Shown here: positions 14,225 through 22,321 of the stretch, piece after piece
Numbering within the stretch: the first letter of the stretch is position 1
Layout: each line of letters opens with the position of its first letter
IMG/VR virus record: IMGVR_UViG_3300031351_000003
Location: 1 to 39,809 of that record
Length of the DNA: 39,809 nucleotides
Direction: 5' to 3' (one strand)
DNA from: a virus
Notes under the pieces: model-generated
The model's input: the letters and a program-made list of their open reading frames with translations, nothing else
Told to the model about the DNA's origin: nothing
Databases searched by the model: none
Translations under genes and position numbers: made by a program

Positions 14225-14496
14225 GTCTTCCTGGTCTTCGTGACCGGGCTCAATTGCAGGCAGCCGGACTCGCGGGCGTCGGCCATGAGCCCCGCGTCTT
14301 CCTGGTCTTCGTGACCGGGCTCAATTGCAGGAGGTTGGTGAGCGTCGCTTCGGCCAGGCGGGTCTTGAGTCTTCCTGGTCTTCGTGACCGGGCTCAATTG
14401 CAGGACGGCGGCCATCGTCCCGTCCGCCTCGACCCTACCGTCTTCCCGGTCTTCGTGACCGGGCTCAATTGCGGGGCGACCGGGCTCAGTTGCGGG
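14225..14496 (+). CRISPR. phage-borne mini-CRISPR array: 4 repeats, 3 spacers
   Basis: Repeats of 36 bp start at 14225, 14296, 14369 and 14440. Each begins GTCTTCC and ends CTCAATTGC(A/G)GG. The first three are identical; the fourth has two substitutions. Spacers are 14261-14295 (35 nt), 14332-14368 (37 nt) and 14405-14439 (35 nt), all unrelated to each other. Each repeat can form a CCTGGTC/GACCGGG stem. In the fourth, T to C turns a G-U pair into G-C. A 19-bp degenerate 3' fragment (14478-14496) follows, marking this as the old, leader-distal end. The ATTGCAGG end resembles the ATTGAAA(C/G) ends of many type I and III repeats. No cas gene is in the window. Confidence 0.88.
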
Positions 14497-14528
14497 TAGC
14501 ACACGGGTCGGGGTGGTGGCGCCGGGGC

Positions 14529-14608
14529 AACGGGTCACCCCCCGGCCGGTACGGGCCCGTACCGGCCCCTACCCGTTACGCTGTCGATCGAGACCACCGG
14601 ATCGACAG
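14529..14608. promoter_or_regulatory. nested palindromes before the portal gene
   Basis: A 24-bp perfect palindrome (14544-14567, core TACGGGCCCGTA) is bracketed by AACGGGT (14529) and ACCCGTT (14571), so arms nest around one centre region. TACGCT at 14577 looks like a -10 used elsewhere in this genome. A 9-bp hairpin (CTGTCGATC/GATCGACAG, 14581-14608) lies next to the portal ribosome-binding site. It is probably a promoter with operator or a terminator/leader. Confidence 0.5.
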
Positions 14609-14622
14609 TGCAGGGGGTAGCC

Positions 14623-16245
14623 GTGACGGCGACAGCGGATCTCCTGGCCGGCTATCGCGAACTCAACGACTCCCGCGACGCATTGAACATCGCCGACGAC
14701 TTCTACGAGGGCGCCGGCATCGAGGTCTTCGCCAACCGGCGCGTCAAGCGCCTGTTCGCCCGGCTCGGCGTGGAGACCGTCGAGGACTTCGCATACGCCG
14801 CCATCCCCGTCAAGGTCATCTCAGCCGGTTTGCGCCAGCTCCTCCCCGCCGTCAGCACCGCCACCGGAACCCCCGCCGAGCAGGCAGAACAGCGCCTACA
14901 CGACCTCATCGAACGCAACGAGCTGGGCCCAGAGCTGCGCCACCTGTGGAAGCTCGTCAGCCGCTACGGTGACGCCTACCTGCTCGTCTGGCCCGTCCGT
15001 GACGAGCGGGACCGGATCGTCGACGTCGACATCGTCGTCAACTCGCCCCACACCACCCGGGCCATCTACGACCCGGAGCAGCCGCTACGCATCGCCTACG
15101 TGATCCGCTCATGGCAGCAGGGCGCCGCGGTCCGCGCGAACATCTACTACTCCGACCGGGTCGAGAAGTGGTGGTGCCCGCCCGGCTGCCGCCCGGACAA
15201 CCCGGAGCTGTGGGAGCGCTGGCCGGAGGACCCCGACGACATCCCGGTCGAAGGCGGCCGGGTGCCGTTCTTCCACTTCCGCAACGACCGCCCGTACGGC
15301 GCCCCGGAGCATGAGGCCACCTACGGGCCCCAGCGCCTGCTCAACAAGCTTGTGTCGAGCCTGGGGGCGATCACGGACTTCCAGGTGGCGCCGCAGCGTT
15401 ACTACATGGCCGACGCGAAGGTCGACGACCCGCTGCAGAACTTCACCGACCCGGACGAGCCTGACGACGACGATGAGGATCCGCAGGGCGAGACGGATTC
15501 GCCGCTGTCCAGCGACCCGCAGTCCGTGTGGAAGCTGTACGGGCGCAACGCCGGCCAGTTCGAGCCGGCCGACCCGGAGCGGATCCTCAAGCCGTTCGAC
15601 CGGTGCATCCAGGCCATGTCGGAACTGTCCGGGATCCCCCGGCACCACTTCGGATGGGGCACCGGCGAGACGCCCAGCGGCGCGGCCCTGCGTACCCTCG
15701 ACCGGCCGCGGGTCGAGATCGTCGACGACCGTAAGGATGCCTACGGCCCCACCCTGCGTGGCGCCTACGAGTACGCCCTGGCCCTGCTCGGCGTCACTGA
15801 TGTGCGGGTGGCGGTCCGCTGGAGACCCACCATGGTGATCACCGACCTGGAGGGTTGGCAGATCGTCGCCGCGAAGGTGGCTAGTGGTGTGCCGGCCCGT
15901 CACGCACTCATCGAGGCCGGGTATCTGCCGGAGAACGTTGATGCGTGGCTGCAGGACGCGTCCGGGTCGAGTGTGGAACACCGGCTGCAGCTTCTGCAGC
16001 TCCTCATCACGGTCGCTGGCGGTGGGAAGCCGGCCGCCGCGCCGGCCGCCGCGCCGGCCGCCGGTGCTCAACCGTCTGCCGACGCGCCGCTCGCCGGTGC
16101 CCAGTCGCCCGCCAAACCGCCGCCCGCCGACGCGCCGCTCGCTGACGCCCGGCCGCCGCAGGCCGACACCACGATCATCACGCCGGAACTCGCCGCCAGA
16201 CTGCTCGACCGGATCCTGGCCGGCATGGACGACACCACCAGGTAG
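14623..16245 (+). CDS. portal protein (SPP1 gp6-like)
   Basis: A 540-aa protein that should form the dodecameric ring at the capsid vertex. Typical features are the helical N terminus, IPVKVISAGLRQLL, a KLVSRYGDAYLLVWP segment, VPFFHFRN, and the late LSGIPRHHFGWGTGETPSGAALR motif found in actinophage portals. The last 70 residues are an Ala/Pro-rich low-complexity tail, with a 27-bp near-repeat encoding ADAPLA(G/D)A, before a short helix. GTG 14623 with GGGGG upstream is preferred to the GTG five codons earlier. Confidence 0.85.
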   Translation: MTATADLLAGYRELNDSRDALNIADDFYEGAGIEVFANRRVKRLFARLGVETVEDFAYAAIPVKVISAGLRQLLPAVSTATGTPAEQAEQRLHDLIERNELGPELRHLWKLVSRYGDAYLLVWPVRDERDRIVDVDIVVNSPHTTRAIYDPEQPLRIAYVIRSWQQGAAVRANIYYSDRVEKWWCPPGCRPDNPELWERWPEDPDDIPVEGGRVPFFHFRNDRPYGAPEHEATYGPQRLLNKLVSSLGAITDFQVAPQRYYMADAKVDDPLQNFTDPDEPDDDDEDPQGETDSPLSSDPQSVWKLYGRNAGQFEPADPERILKPFDRCIQAMSELSGIPRHHFGWGTGETPSGAALRTLDRPRVEIVDDRKDAYGPTLRGAYEYALALLGVTDVRVAVRWRPTMVITDLEGWQIVAAKVASGVPARHALIEAGYLPENVDAWLQDASGSSVEHRLQLLQLLITVAGGGKPAAAPAAAPAAGAQPSADAPLAGAQSPAKPPPADAPLADARPPQADTTIITPELAARLLDRILAGMDDTTR

Positions 16246-16258
16246 GAGGAGATCGGCC

Positions 16259-19200
16259 GTGGGGCGACTGTGGGAGGAATGGCGCCACCCGCGCGACGAC
16301 AAGGGCCGCTTCGCCCGCCGCGGCGGCCAGTCGCGCCGGTGGATGGAACAGGCCCTGGGGCAGATGGAAGCCCTGGGCAAGCTGTCCGGGCCCGGCTTCC
16401 AGTCGCACCAGGGTGACATCGACCTGCGTCCGCGCACCCCGGAACAGCGCCGCGGCGGCGTGATCGACCTGGGCGCGATCGCCGCGAGCACACCGAAGCC
16501 GCCGCATGCGCCGAACCCCAAGGCCGCCGACCGGGTGGAACGCGCCGCCGCCGACCTGGGCGCCGCCAAAGGCGTCAGCGCTGAGGCCAAGGAGTCCCGG
16601 CACGCCGCCGACCGCCTGGCCCCGGTGGCCCGGGACCTACGCGCCGGGCGCCTGGATGCGAAGACCGCCTCCAACCGGGTCGCCGCGATCCGGGCCGGGG
16701 TCGGCGGCCGGGTGGCTGCGGAGCACCTGCAGAACCTGGACACGGAACTTGCCGGCGGGCCGGCGCCGGTCCTGCGGGCGCCGGAGCGGCACACCGTGCG
16801 GTACCGCACCCCCCAGGAGGCGCGCCAGGCGGTCAACAGCCTGGAGCGCGACGGTGGCGCCCTCCCGGCGCCGACGATGACGCGTCTGGCCTACGAGGCG
16901 GATCGGCGTCTGCTGGTCAAGCAGGTGGCCGGGCCGAATGCCCGTTCGTACAGCGACCAGCAGCGTGCGGCGACCGTGCGGCGCATGCTGCAGCTGCAGG
17001 AGGATCACGGCGGCGGTAACTCCGAGCAGTCGGCGATGCTGCGTGGGTTGCTGGACCGCTACGACCAGCCGGGCGCCGGGGCGCAGGTGCGCCGTTCGGG
17101 TACGGGCGGGGTGCCACCGGTGGTGGTGGAGCGTCCGCGCCGGCAGGAGTGGGGCGAGACGACGGCGCCGGCGCCGCATCTGGCGCCGCGCCGGGCGTCT
17201 TCTGCCCGGGTGACGTCGGTGGAGTCCCCGACCGGGCGTCAAGGCGCTGCCGCTATTGACAGGGGTGTTGACGCCCGCCAGGCTGGCGGGATGACCCCAC
17301 CCACCCAGACCCTGCCCAAGCAGGCCACCAACCGGGAACGGGCCCAGACCCAGTACGCCCGCGACCGGGCACAGTTCGAGGGCAAGTCCCGGGCGTGGCT
17401 GCTCAAGCAGGCCCGCGACCGCTACCGGATCGAGGTCCCCCGGGGCGAGTCCGACGAGCGCATCGTCGACGCGCTCACCAGGGCGAGCATCATCGAGAAG
17501 ATCGAAAAGCAGCCCCCCGGATCCACCCCCGGGCAGGCCCCGGAGCTGAGAAGTGATCTACAGGCCCTCGGACGCGGCACGCTCAACGACCGCAAACACC
17601 GGGGCGACACCGTCGCCGGGCTGGCCGACCTCGCTGACCTGTACGAGCAGTCCCGGCAGGCGTCGAAGACCGGCACCGTGCCGCCGTTCACGGTGAACGT
17701 CGCGCGGCAGATCGTCGCCCGCGAAGGCCTCGACGTCCGGAACGCCCCCGGCCAGAAGCGCATGCGCCAGCTGCTGGGCATGCCGGAGCAGCCGACCGGT
17801 GAGCAGGAGAGCCTGCACGCCAACGAGCTGGGCTTCGGTGACGTGGTGTCCCTGGGCGGGTTCGGTGGTCATGTCGCTTCGGTCGTCGAGCACGACGACG
17901 GCAAGGTGTCGATCACCATGTTCGGGCCTATCGGGCAGACGTACACGATCCCTGGCGACCGGCAGGTCAAGGCGCGTCTGGCCGAGCGGCGCGGCCTGGC
18001 CGGCATGACGCAGGGTGTTCGCCGTGAAGCCGGTGTCCGCTCTTTGGGTACCGGCAAGGAGGGCAGTGTCACCTTCCGCCCCGGCCAGACCGCCAAGGTG
18101 CGCCCGCCTGAGGTGGGCACCTCAGAGCCGCCGACGAAGCCGGCATCTGCCGACACCGGCGTGGCGAAGACCGCGAGCGCCACCCCGCCAATTCTGGGGC
18201 GTAAGGCTGTCGAGCAGCTTTCCCCCGGGGACCGGGTCAAGCGCAGCGGAGGCATCGTTGAGGTCACCGAGGTGCCTCAGGTCGGCACCAGCAAGGCGCA
18301 CGGCAAATCTGTGAAGATCACTTACGTGGACGAAAACGGCAAAACCGGCTCGGTCATCGTCCCCCACGGGCGCGGCATCGACGTTGTGTCCACCCGGATA
18401 TCCCGCGGAGACACCCAGACTGACACCACGCCGAACCCGCAGGCCGCCGACGCCATCGACGCCATCCGCGGCAGCCGGGACTGGGGCAACGGCGACATCG
18501 TTCTCGGTGAGGCATTCCGCCGCGCCGTGACCGGCGACGCCGGACCCATCGCCACCCGCGAGCCAACCAGGACGCAAGAACGTGACATCGACCAGGCTTT
18601 ACGAGCCGTGGCTAACGAGCTCGGCATTGACGAAGACCGCGCCTACGATCTCACCAGCGCGGACGTCGACGCGGCCGTACTCACCCGCGCGGCCGCCAAA
18701 ACACGCGGCGCCACCCCACCCGCCCCGGCGGCGTCACAAACCGCGGGCGCCCGCCTGGCCGCCGAGCGGGGCATCACCCCGGACGCTGAGATGTCGGCCA
18801 CTGACATTGTCCAATCACCGGACGGCGCCGCCTGGCAGGTTCGCATCCCCACCAGCGATCCGGGTCGGTACGTCGGGCCGAGTTTCAAGACGAAAGCCGA
18901 AGCGGAACATTTCGTCATCACCGCACGCAAGTCCCGTACCGAGTTCGACCAGATGAGGGCGCAGCGGCCGGCCACCACCCCTACGGCCCAACCCCAGCCG
19001 ACCCCGGCCGACGTCACCGCAGCCCGCACCGCGCTGACCCAGGAGATCAACACCAAGGTGCGCCGCGAGGCCGCCCTGGCCGACATCGCCCAGCAGGCCA
19101 ACGCCACCGCCGCCGCGGACTGGCGCCAACGCCTCGAAACGACCCCCGAAGGTGACCGGCTCGCCGACCGCATCGGCACGGTCAGCGGCGACATCGCCCG

Positions 19201-20491
19201 CCACGACGCAACCGCGGCGGACCTTGACCAGACCTTCAACGACCTGCGCCAGATTGCCGACGATCCCGCCGTCGACCCGGCCCGGCGGCAGGCCGCCGCC
19301 GACCTGGCTGACCGGGTGGGGAAGGTGCAGGTGCCGGACGTCACCGCCCAGCGCCGGGACCTGCTGGCCTTGAGCGGCGACGCATCCACCCTGGAGGCGT
19401 TCGACAGGCGCAAGGCGGAGGCGATCAAGACCCAGCAGGGTGGCATCGACCGGGTCCGTGAGACCGCCGCGAAGAAGGCCCGCACCGCCCTGGTCGAGCA
19501 GTTCGGCGGCGACCCCAACTTCGAGCAGGGCATGACGTCCGAAGAGCGCGGATGGGTCAACGACTACGTCGACAAGGCCACGATAGCCGCGATCCGTGCC
19601 CACCAAGTCGAGGCGACCAAGCGCCGTAGCCGCGACGCGAACGACGTCGCCGCGGTGGTGCGCACCGATCAGGGGCGGGCATCGGTCGGCGCCATCCAGC
19701 AGCAGATCTCCGCGGAGGTGCGCCGGGACACCGAGCAGCAGCAGATGTACACCTACCAGGCGCAGGACGCGAAGGCGCACCTGCAGGGCCTGGTGGAGCG
19801 TCGTAAGGCGCAGGCCGCTCGCCGCGCGGAGGAGGCAGCCCGGGGGGCGGCCCGCCGTGAGACGAACGCAACCCCCGTCGAGCTGGACGTGAGGGAACTG
19901 GGGCGGGTCGAGCGGGAGCTGGTACCCCTGATCCAGGAGTCGGATGCGCGCGTGGCCGCCGACTTCCCCCCGGCGGCCGACTTCAAGAAGGAGGTCGCCC
20001 GGCGGAAGCGGGCGCTGCAAATCCCGGCCGACTCGTCGATCAAGAAGCTGCCGTACGAGAAGCAGCACTTCGCCCGACAGGCCGCGACGGCGGTCAACAA
20101 CGAGGCGGCCGCTTCAGCGATCGCCCGAAGGCAGCAGGGCCGCATCGCGGTGATCGAGCAACGCCTGGCCGACCCGTCGCTGCGGCCGGCGACCCGGGAG
20201 AAGCTGCAGCGGACTTTGAACGCGTACCGCAACGGCTACATGCCCGGAACGGGTATGCAGGCACCTGTGACGGATGCCGATGTGGCCGCGATCGTGGCGC
20301 GTCGAGACCTGCGCGTGGGGGCGTGGCAGGCCGCGAACGTCGCGGTGCCGGGTGAGCGGGGCGGCCCGCTGGATCCGGCGCTGCTGGCCGGGCTGAACGA
20401 CGAGGAGGCCCGTGTCGTGTCGGAGCTGAACGACATGATCGGCCACAACGCCGCGGTGCACCTGGTCAACCAGTTGCGAGACCGCCGGTAG
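16259..20491 (+). CDS. very large hypothetical protein between portal and scaffold
   Basis: A 1410-aa protein. GTG 16259, after GGAGGAGA, is the start; the open frame continues upstream inside the portal gene as a shadow. It begins EWRHPRDDKGRFARRGG, a short motif common at the start of proteins encoded after actinophage portals. Two small beta-barrel-like segments lie at about residues 535-565 and 654-700 (SPGDRVKRSGGIVEV). The C-terminal third, about residues 915-1325, is charged and strongly helical, probably coiled coil. No MuF, protease or lysozyme signature is seen. It may be a minor head or ejected protein; the function is not known. Confidence 0.7.
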   Translation: MGRLWEEWRHPRDDKGRFARRGGQSRRWMEQALGQMEALGKLSGPGFQSHQGDIDLRPRTPEQRRGGVIDLGAIAASTPKPPHAPNPKAADRVERAAADLGAAKGVSAEAKESRHAADRLAPVARDLRAGRLDAKTASNRVAAIRAGVGGRVAAEHLQNLDTELAGGPAPVLRAPERHTVRYRTPQEARQAVNSLERDGGALPAPTMTRLAYEADRRLLVKQVAGPNARSYSDQQRAATVRRMLQLQEDHGGGNSEQSAMLRGLLDRYDQPGAGAQVRRSGTGGVPPVVVERPRRQEWGETTAPAPHLAPRRASSARVTSVESPTGRQGAAAIDRGVDARQAGGMTPPTQTLPKQATNRERAQTQYARDRAQFEGKSRAWLLKQARDRYRIEVPRGESDERIVDALTRASIIEKIEKQPPGSTPGQAPELRSDLQALGRGTLNDRKHRGDTVAGLADLADLYEQSRQASKTGTVPPFTVNVARQIVAREGLDVRNAPGQKRMRQLLGMPEQPTGEQESLHANELGFGDVVSLGGFGGHVASVVEHDDGKVSITMFGPIGQTYTIPGDRQVKARLAERRGLAGMTQGVRREAGVRSLGTGKEGSVTFRPGQTAKVRPPEVGTSEPPTKPASADTGVAKTASATPPILGRKAVEQLSPGDRVKRSGGIVEVTEVPQVGTSKAHGKSVKITYVDENGKTGSVIVPHGRGIDVVSTRISRGDTQTDTTPNPQAADAIDAIRGSRDWGNGDIVLGEAFRRAVTGDAGPIATREPTRTQERDIDQALRAVANELGIDEDRAYDLTSADVDAAVLTRAAAKTRGATPPAPAASQTAGARLAAERGITPDAEMSATDIVQSPDGAAWQVRIPTSDPGRYVGPSFKTKAEAEHFVITARKSRTEFDQMRAQRPATTPTAQPQPTPADVTAARTALTQEINTKVRREAALADIAQQANATAAADWRQRLETTPEGDRLADRIGTVSGDIARHDATAADLDQTFNDLRQIADDPAVDPARRQAAADLADRVGKVQVPDVTAQRRDLLALSGDASTLEAFDRRKAEAIKTQQGGIDRVRETAAKKARTALVEQFGGDPNFEQGMTSEERGWVNDYVDKATIAAIRAHQVEATKRRSRDANDVAAVVRTDQGRASVGAIQQQISAEVRRDTEQQQMYTYQAQDAKAHLQGLVERRKAQAARRAEEAARGAARRETNATPVELDVRELGRVERELVPLIQESDARVAADFPPAADFKKEVARRKRALQIPADSSIKKLPYEKQHFARQAATAVNNEAAASAIARRQQGRIAVIEQRLADPSLRPATREKLQRTLNAYRNGYMPGTGMQAPVTDADVAAIVARRDLRVGAWQAANVAVPGERGGPLDPALLAGLNDEEARVVSELNDMIGHNAAVHLVNQLRDRR

Positions 20492-20499
20492 GGTGTGGT

Positions 20500-20540
20500 C
20501 GCCAATGGTCGGGTCCTGGTGGGGGGCCCGGCCATTGGCG
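20500..20540 (+). terminator. strong hairpin after the 1410-aa gene
   Basis: A 17-bp stem with two G-U pairs and a 7-nt loop (left arm starts CGCCAATGG) lies 9 bp after the stop codon. A smaller GCCCCCG/CGGGGGC hairpin (20587-20613) and a TAGGGT -10-like box (20569-20574) follow before the next gene. Confidence 0.6.
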
Positions 20541-20643
20541 TATTTACGGCCGGCTGTCCGATGTGGGGTAGGGTGCGTATGGAAGAGCCCCCGCGCGTGC
20601 GACCGCCGGGGGCATGGATTCGACCTAACGCGGAGGTCTCCTC

Positions 20644-21423
20644 GTGTCGCAGCTTATCCCGTCCGCCGCCGGCGGGCACGGCGAGGCGCCGTCGCCGTTC
20701 GAGTTCGACGGTGAGCGCATCGGTGTTGTCCTGGTCGACGGGGAGCCGTGGTTTGTCGGCTCCGACCTGGCGCGGATCTTGGAGTATGGCGATGCCACTC
20801 ACGCGCTGCGATCGGTTCGTGACAGAAACAAGGGTCTCCACAAAATGGAGACCCCCTCTGGCCTGCAAGAAAAGCTCTGCGTCAATGAGCCCGGCCTCTA
20901 TCAGCTGATCATGCGCTCCCGGTCGGAACGCGCCGAAGCGTTCCAGGACTGGGTGACTGACGAGGTGTTGCCTCGGATCCGCAAGACCGGCGGCTACGGC
21001 ACTCCGCCGCCACCTGCCCTGCCGGCTGACTACGCAAGCGCCCTGCGCGCCCTGGCCGACACTGTCGAGCGCGCCGAGATCGAGCAGCGCCGCGCCGAAC
21101 TGGCCGAGTCCGACAACCGCACGCTGGAAGCCCGCGTCGAAATCGCCGCACCGAAGGTGGAGGTGTACGACGCCCTGTACAGCACCGAGGGGTTCCAGCC
21201 GTTCGACGCGTTCGCCAAGACGGGCAGGCTCCCCGGGCCCATAACCCTGCGGAACTGGCTGCGGGGGAAAGGGATCATCCGCCTGGACGGGCTCCCGAGG
21301 CAGGAGTACGTCACCAGCAGACGCTGGTTCGTGGTCCGCGGGGTGCGGGACCTGTACGTGACGCGTCGTGGCCAGATTGCGATCCTCCAGCTCTGGAACC
21401 ACGGCCGGACAGACGAGACGTGA
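20644..21423 (+). CDS. BRO-N domain antirepressor-like protein
   Basis: A 259-aa two-domain protein. Residues about 15-110 are a Bro-N domain (EPWFVGSDLARILEYGDATHAL, then NEPGLYQLIMRSRSERAEAF and WVTDEVLPRIRKTGGYG). Residues about 160-250 match the phage antirepressor (ANT/KilAC) domain with LRNWLRGKGII and VTRRGQIAIL. Such proteins bind DNA or repressors to favour lytic growth. Finding it inside the head module, with its own upstream terminator, suggests an independently regulated insert. GTG 20644 follows GCGGAGG. Confidence 0.85.
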   Translation: MSQLIPSAAGGHGEAPSPFEFDGERIGVVLVDGEPWFVGSDLARILEYGDATHALRSVRDRNKGLHKMETPSGLQEKLCVNEPGLYQLIMRSRSERAEAFQDWVTDEVLPRIRKTGGYGTPPPPALPADYASALRALADTVERAEIEQRRAELAESDNRTLEARVEIAAPKVEVYDALYSTEGFQPFDAFAKTGRLPGPITLRNWLRGKGIIRLDGLPRQEYVTSRRWFVVRGVRDLYVTRRGQIAILQLWNHGRTDET

Positions 21424-21432
21424 TCAGGCGGG

Positions 21433-21479
21433 TTGACGGCGATACAGGGGTGTCAGTACAGTGTTGCCGTTGACACCCC
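21433..21479 (+). promoter_or_regulatory. promoter with overlapping operator
   Basis: TTGACG (21433-21438), an 18-bp spacer and TACAGT (21457-21462) form a good promoter. A 9-bp inverted repeat, GGGGTGTCA (21447-21455) and TGACACCCC (21471-21479), brackets the -10, which is the position expected for a repressor site. Confidence 0.6.
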
Positions 21480-21495
21480 ACGATCGGAGCAGACG

Positions 21496-21816
21496 ATGAC
21501 CATCGAGGCCTACGGACAGCGGTACTCCACCCAGCCGTATCCCACCCAGCCGTACAGCACCATGCCACACCCCACCCGGCTCGACCAGGGCATCGCCCAC
21601 GCCGTCGCCACCGGCTGGCGCGTCGAGTCCCGCAGCCACACCCAGGCCGTGCTCGTCGCCGGGCAGCGCTGCAACCACCTGCTCCACCTCGGCCTGACCC
21701 TCGCCACCTGCGGGTTCTGGGCCCCCGCGTGGGCCCTGATGGCCCTGGTCGCCAGGGAGCACCGCATGGTGCTCACCGTCGACCCGTGGGGTCGCATCGC
21801 GATGCTCACCGCCTGA
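21496..21816 (+). CDS. small membrane protein
   Basis: A 106-aa protein with a Tyr/Pro/Thr-rich N terminus (two YPTQPYST-like units), then a soluble segment and one long hydrophobic stretch (about residues 57-83). It ends with MVLTVDPWGRIAML. Similar small proteins with a single hydrophobic hairpin are frequent in actinobacteria, but I cannot name a function. It overlaps the LuxR-type gene by TGATG. Confidence 0.55.
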   Translation: MTIEAYGQRYSTQPYPTQPYSTMPHPTRLDQGIAHAVATGWRVESRSHTQAVLVAGQRCNHLLHLGLTLATCGFWAPAWALMALVAREHRMVLTVDPWGRIAMLTA

Positions 21817-22277
21817 TGGACGAGACTGCCGGGCGTGACCCCCGCGCCCTGACCGCCCGCCAGGTCGAGGTCCTCATCCTGGCCGCCGAAGGTTGCTCGA
21901 ACGGCGAGATTGCGCAAAGGCTCGGCCTGGGCATTGACACGGTCAAGACGCATCTGAGTCGTGTCTTCGTGATCCTTGGGGCCAAGGACCGCACCCACGC
22001 GGTCGCGCTTGCCCTGCACGCTGGGGTCATCCCGTTGCAGCCCGGGCAGGTGCCGCCGGTCACCGCGCCGGCTGCCGGTGAGATGTTCCGCCACGTTGAC
22101 GTCGGCTGGCATGCAGCCGTCACCCTGATCAACGGCCAGGTGTGGGACTGCCGGATCGTCGCGATCGACTCGGGGTCGATCGTGGTTGCGCTCCCCCCGT
22201 TTGGTGAGCAGCGTCGCCTGCGTCGCCTGGACGTGGTGAGGATTGAGCGTCCACCACGGTTGGTGCGGGTCGCGTAG
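21816..22277 (+). CDS. LuxR/GerE-type HTH regulator
   Basis: A 153-aa protein. Residues about 11-73 are a full GerE HTH: ALTARQVEVLILAAEGCSNG, EIAQRLGLGIDTVKTHLSRV, then AKDRTHAVALALHAGVI. Unusually, the HTH is N-terminal and followed by a small beta-rich domain (VDVGWHAAVTLINGQVWD), with no receiver or signal domain. Probably a phage transcription factor co-expressed with the membrane protein ahead of it from the 21433 promoter. Confidence 0.75.
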   Translation: MDETAGRDPRALTARQVEVLILAAEGCSNGEIAQRLGLGIDTVKTHLSRVFVILGAKDRTHAVALALHAGVIPLQPGQVPPVTAPAAGEMFRHVDVGWHAAVTLINGQVWDCRIVAIDSGSIVVALPPFGEQRRLRRLDVVRIERPPRLVRVA

Positions 22278-22321
22278 CGGGTCGCCACTGGTGCCGTACG
22301 CTCCTGACGGAGGTGGTCGGC

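Noticed and set aside
14261-14295. Possible match of spacer 1 to the tail terminator gene near 27215
   Set aside because: It needs gaps and only about seven consecutive bases agree.
14405-14439. Possible match of spacer 3 to 11197-11213 (15 of 17 bases)
   Set aside because: The match is short, stops abruptly and is within what high-GC chance allows, unlike spacer 2.
14200-14538. Leftward open frame across the CRISPR array
   Set aside because: The repeated peptide LSPVTKTRKT simply reflects the 36-bp repeat; spacing and spacer variation fit a CRISPR array, not a protein.
15109-16836. Long leftward frame opposite portal and the following gene
   Set aside because: Low-complexity Arg-rich antisense shadow spanning two clear rightward genes.
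20612-20635. tmRNA-like GGATTCGAC string after the 20587 hairpin
   Set aside because: There is no matching acceptor 3' half, tag frame or T arm nearby; a chance string.
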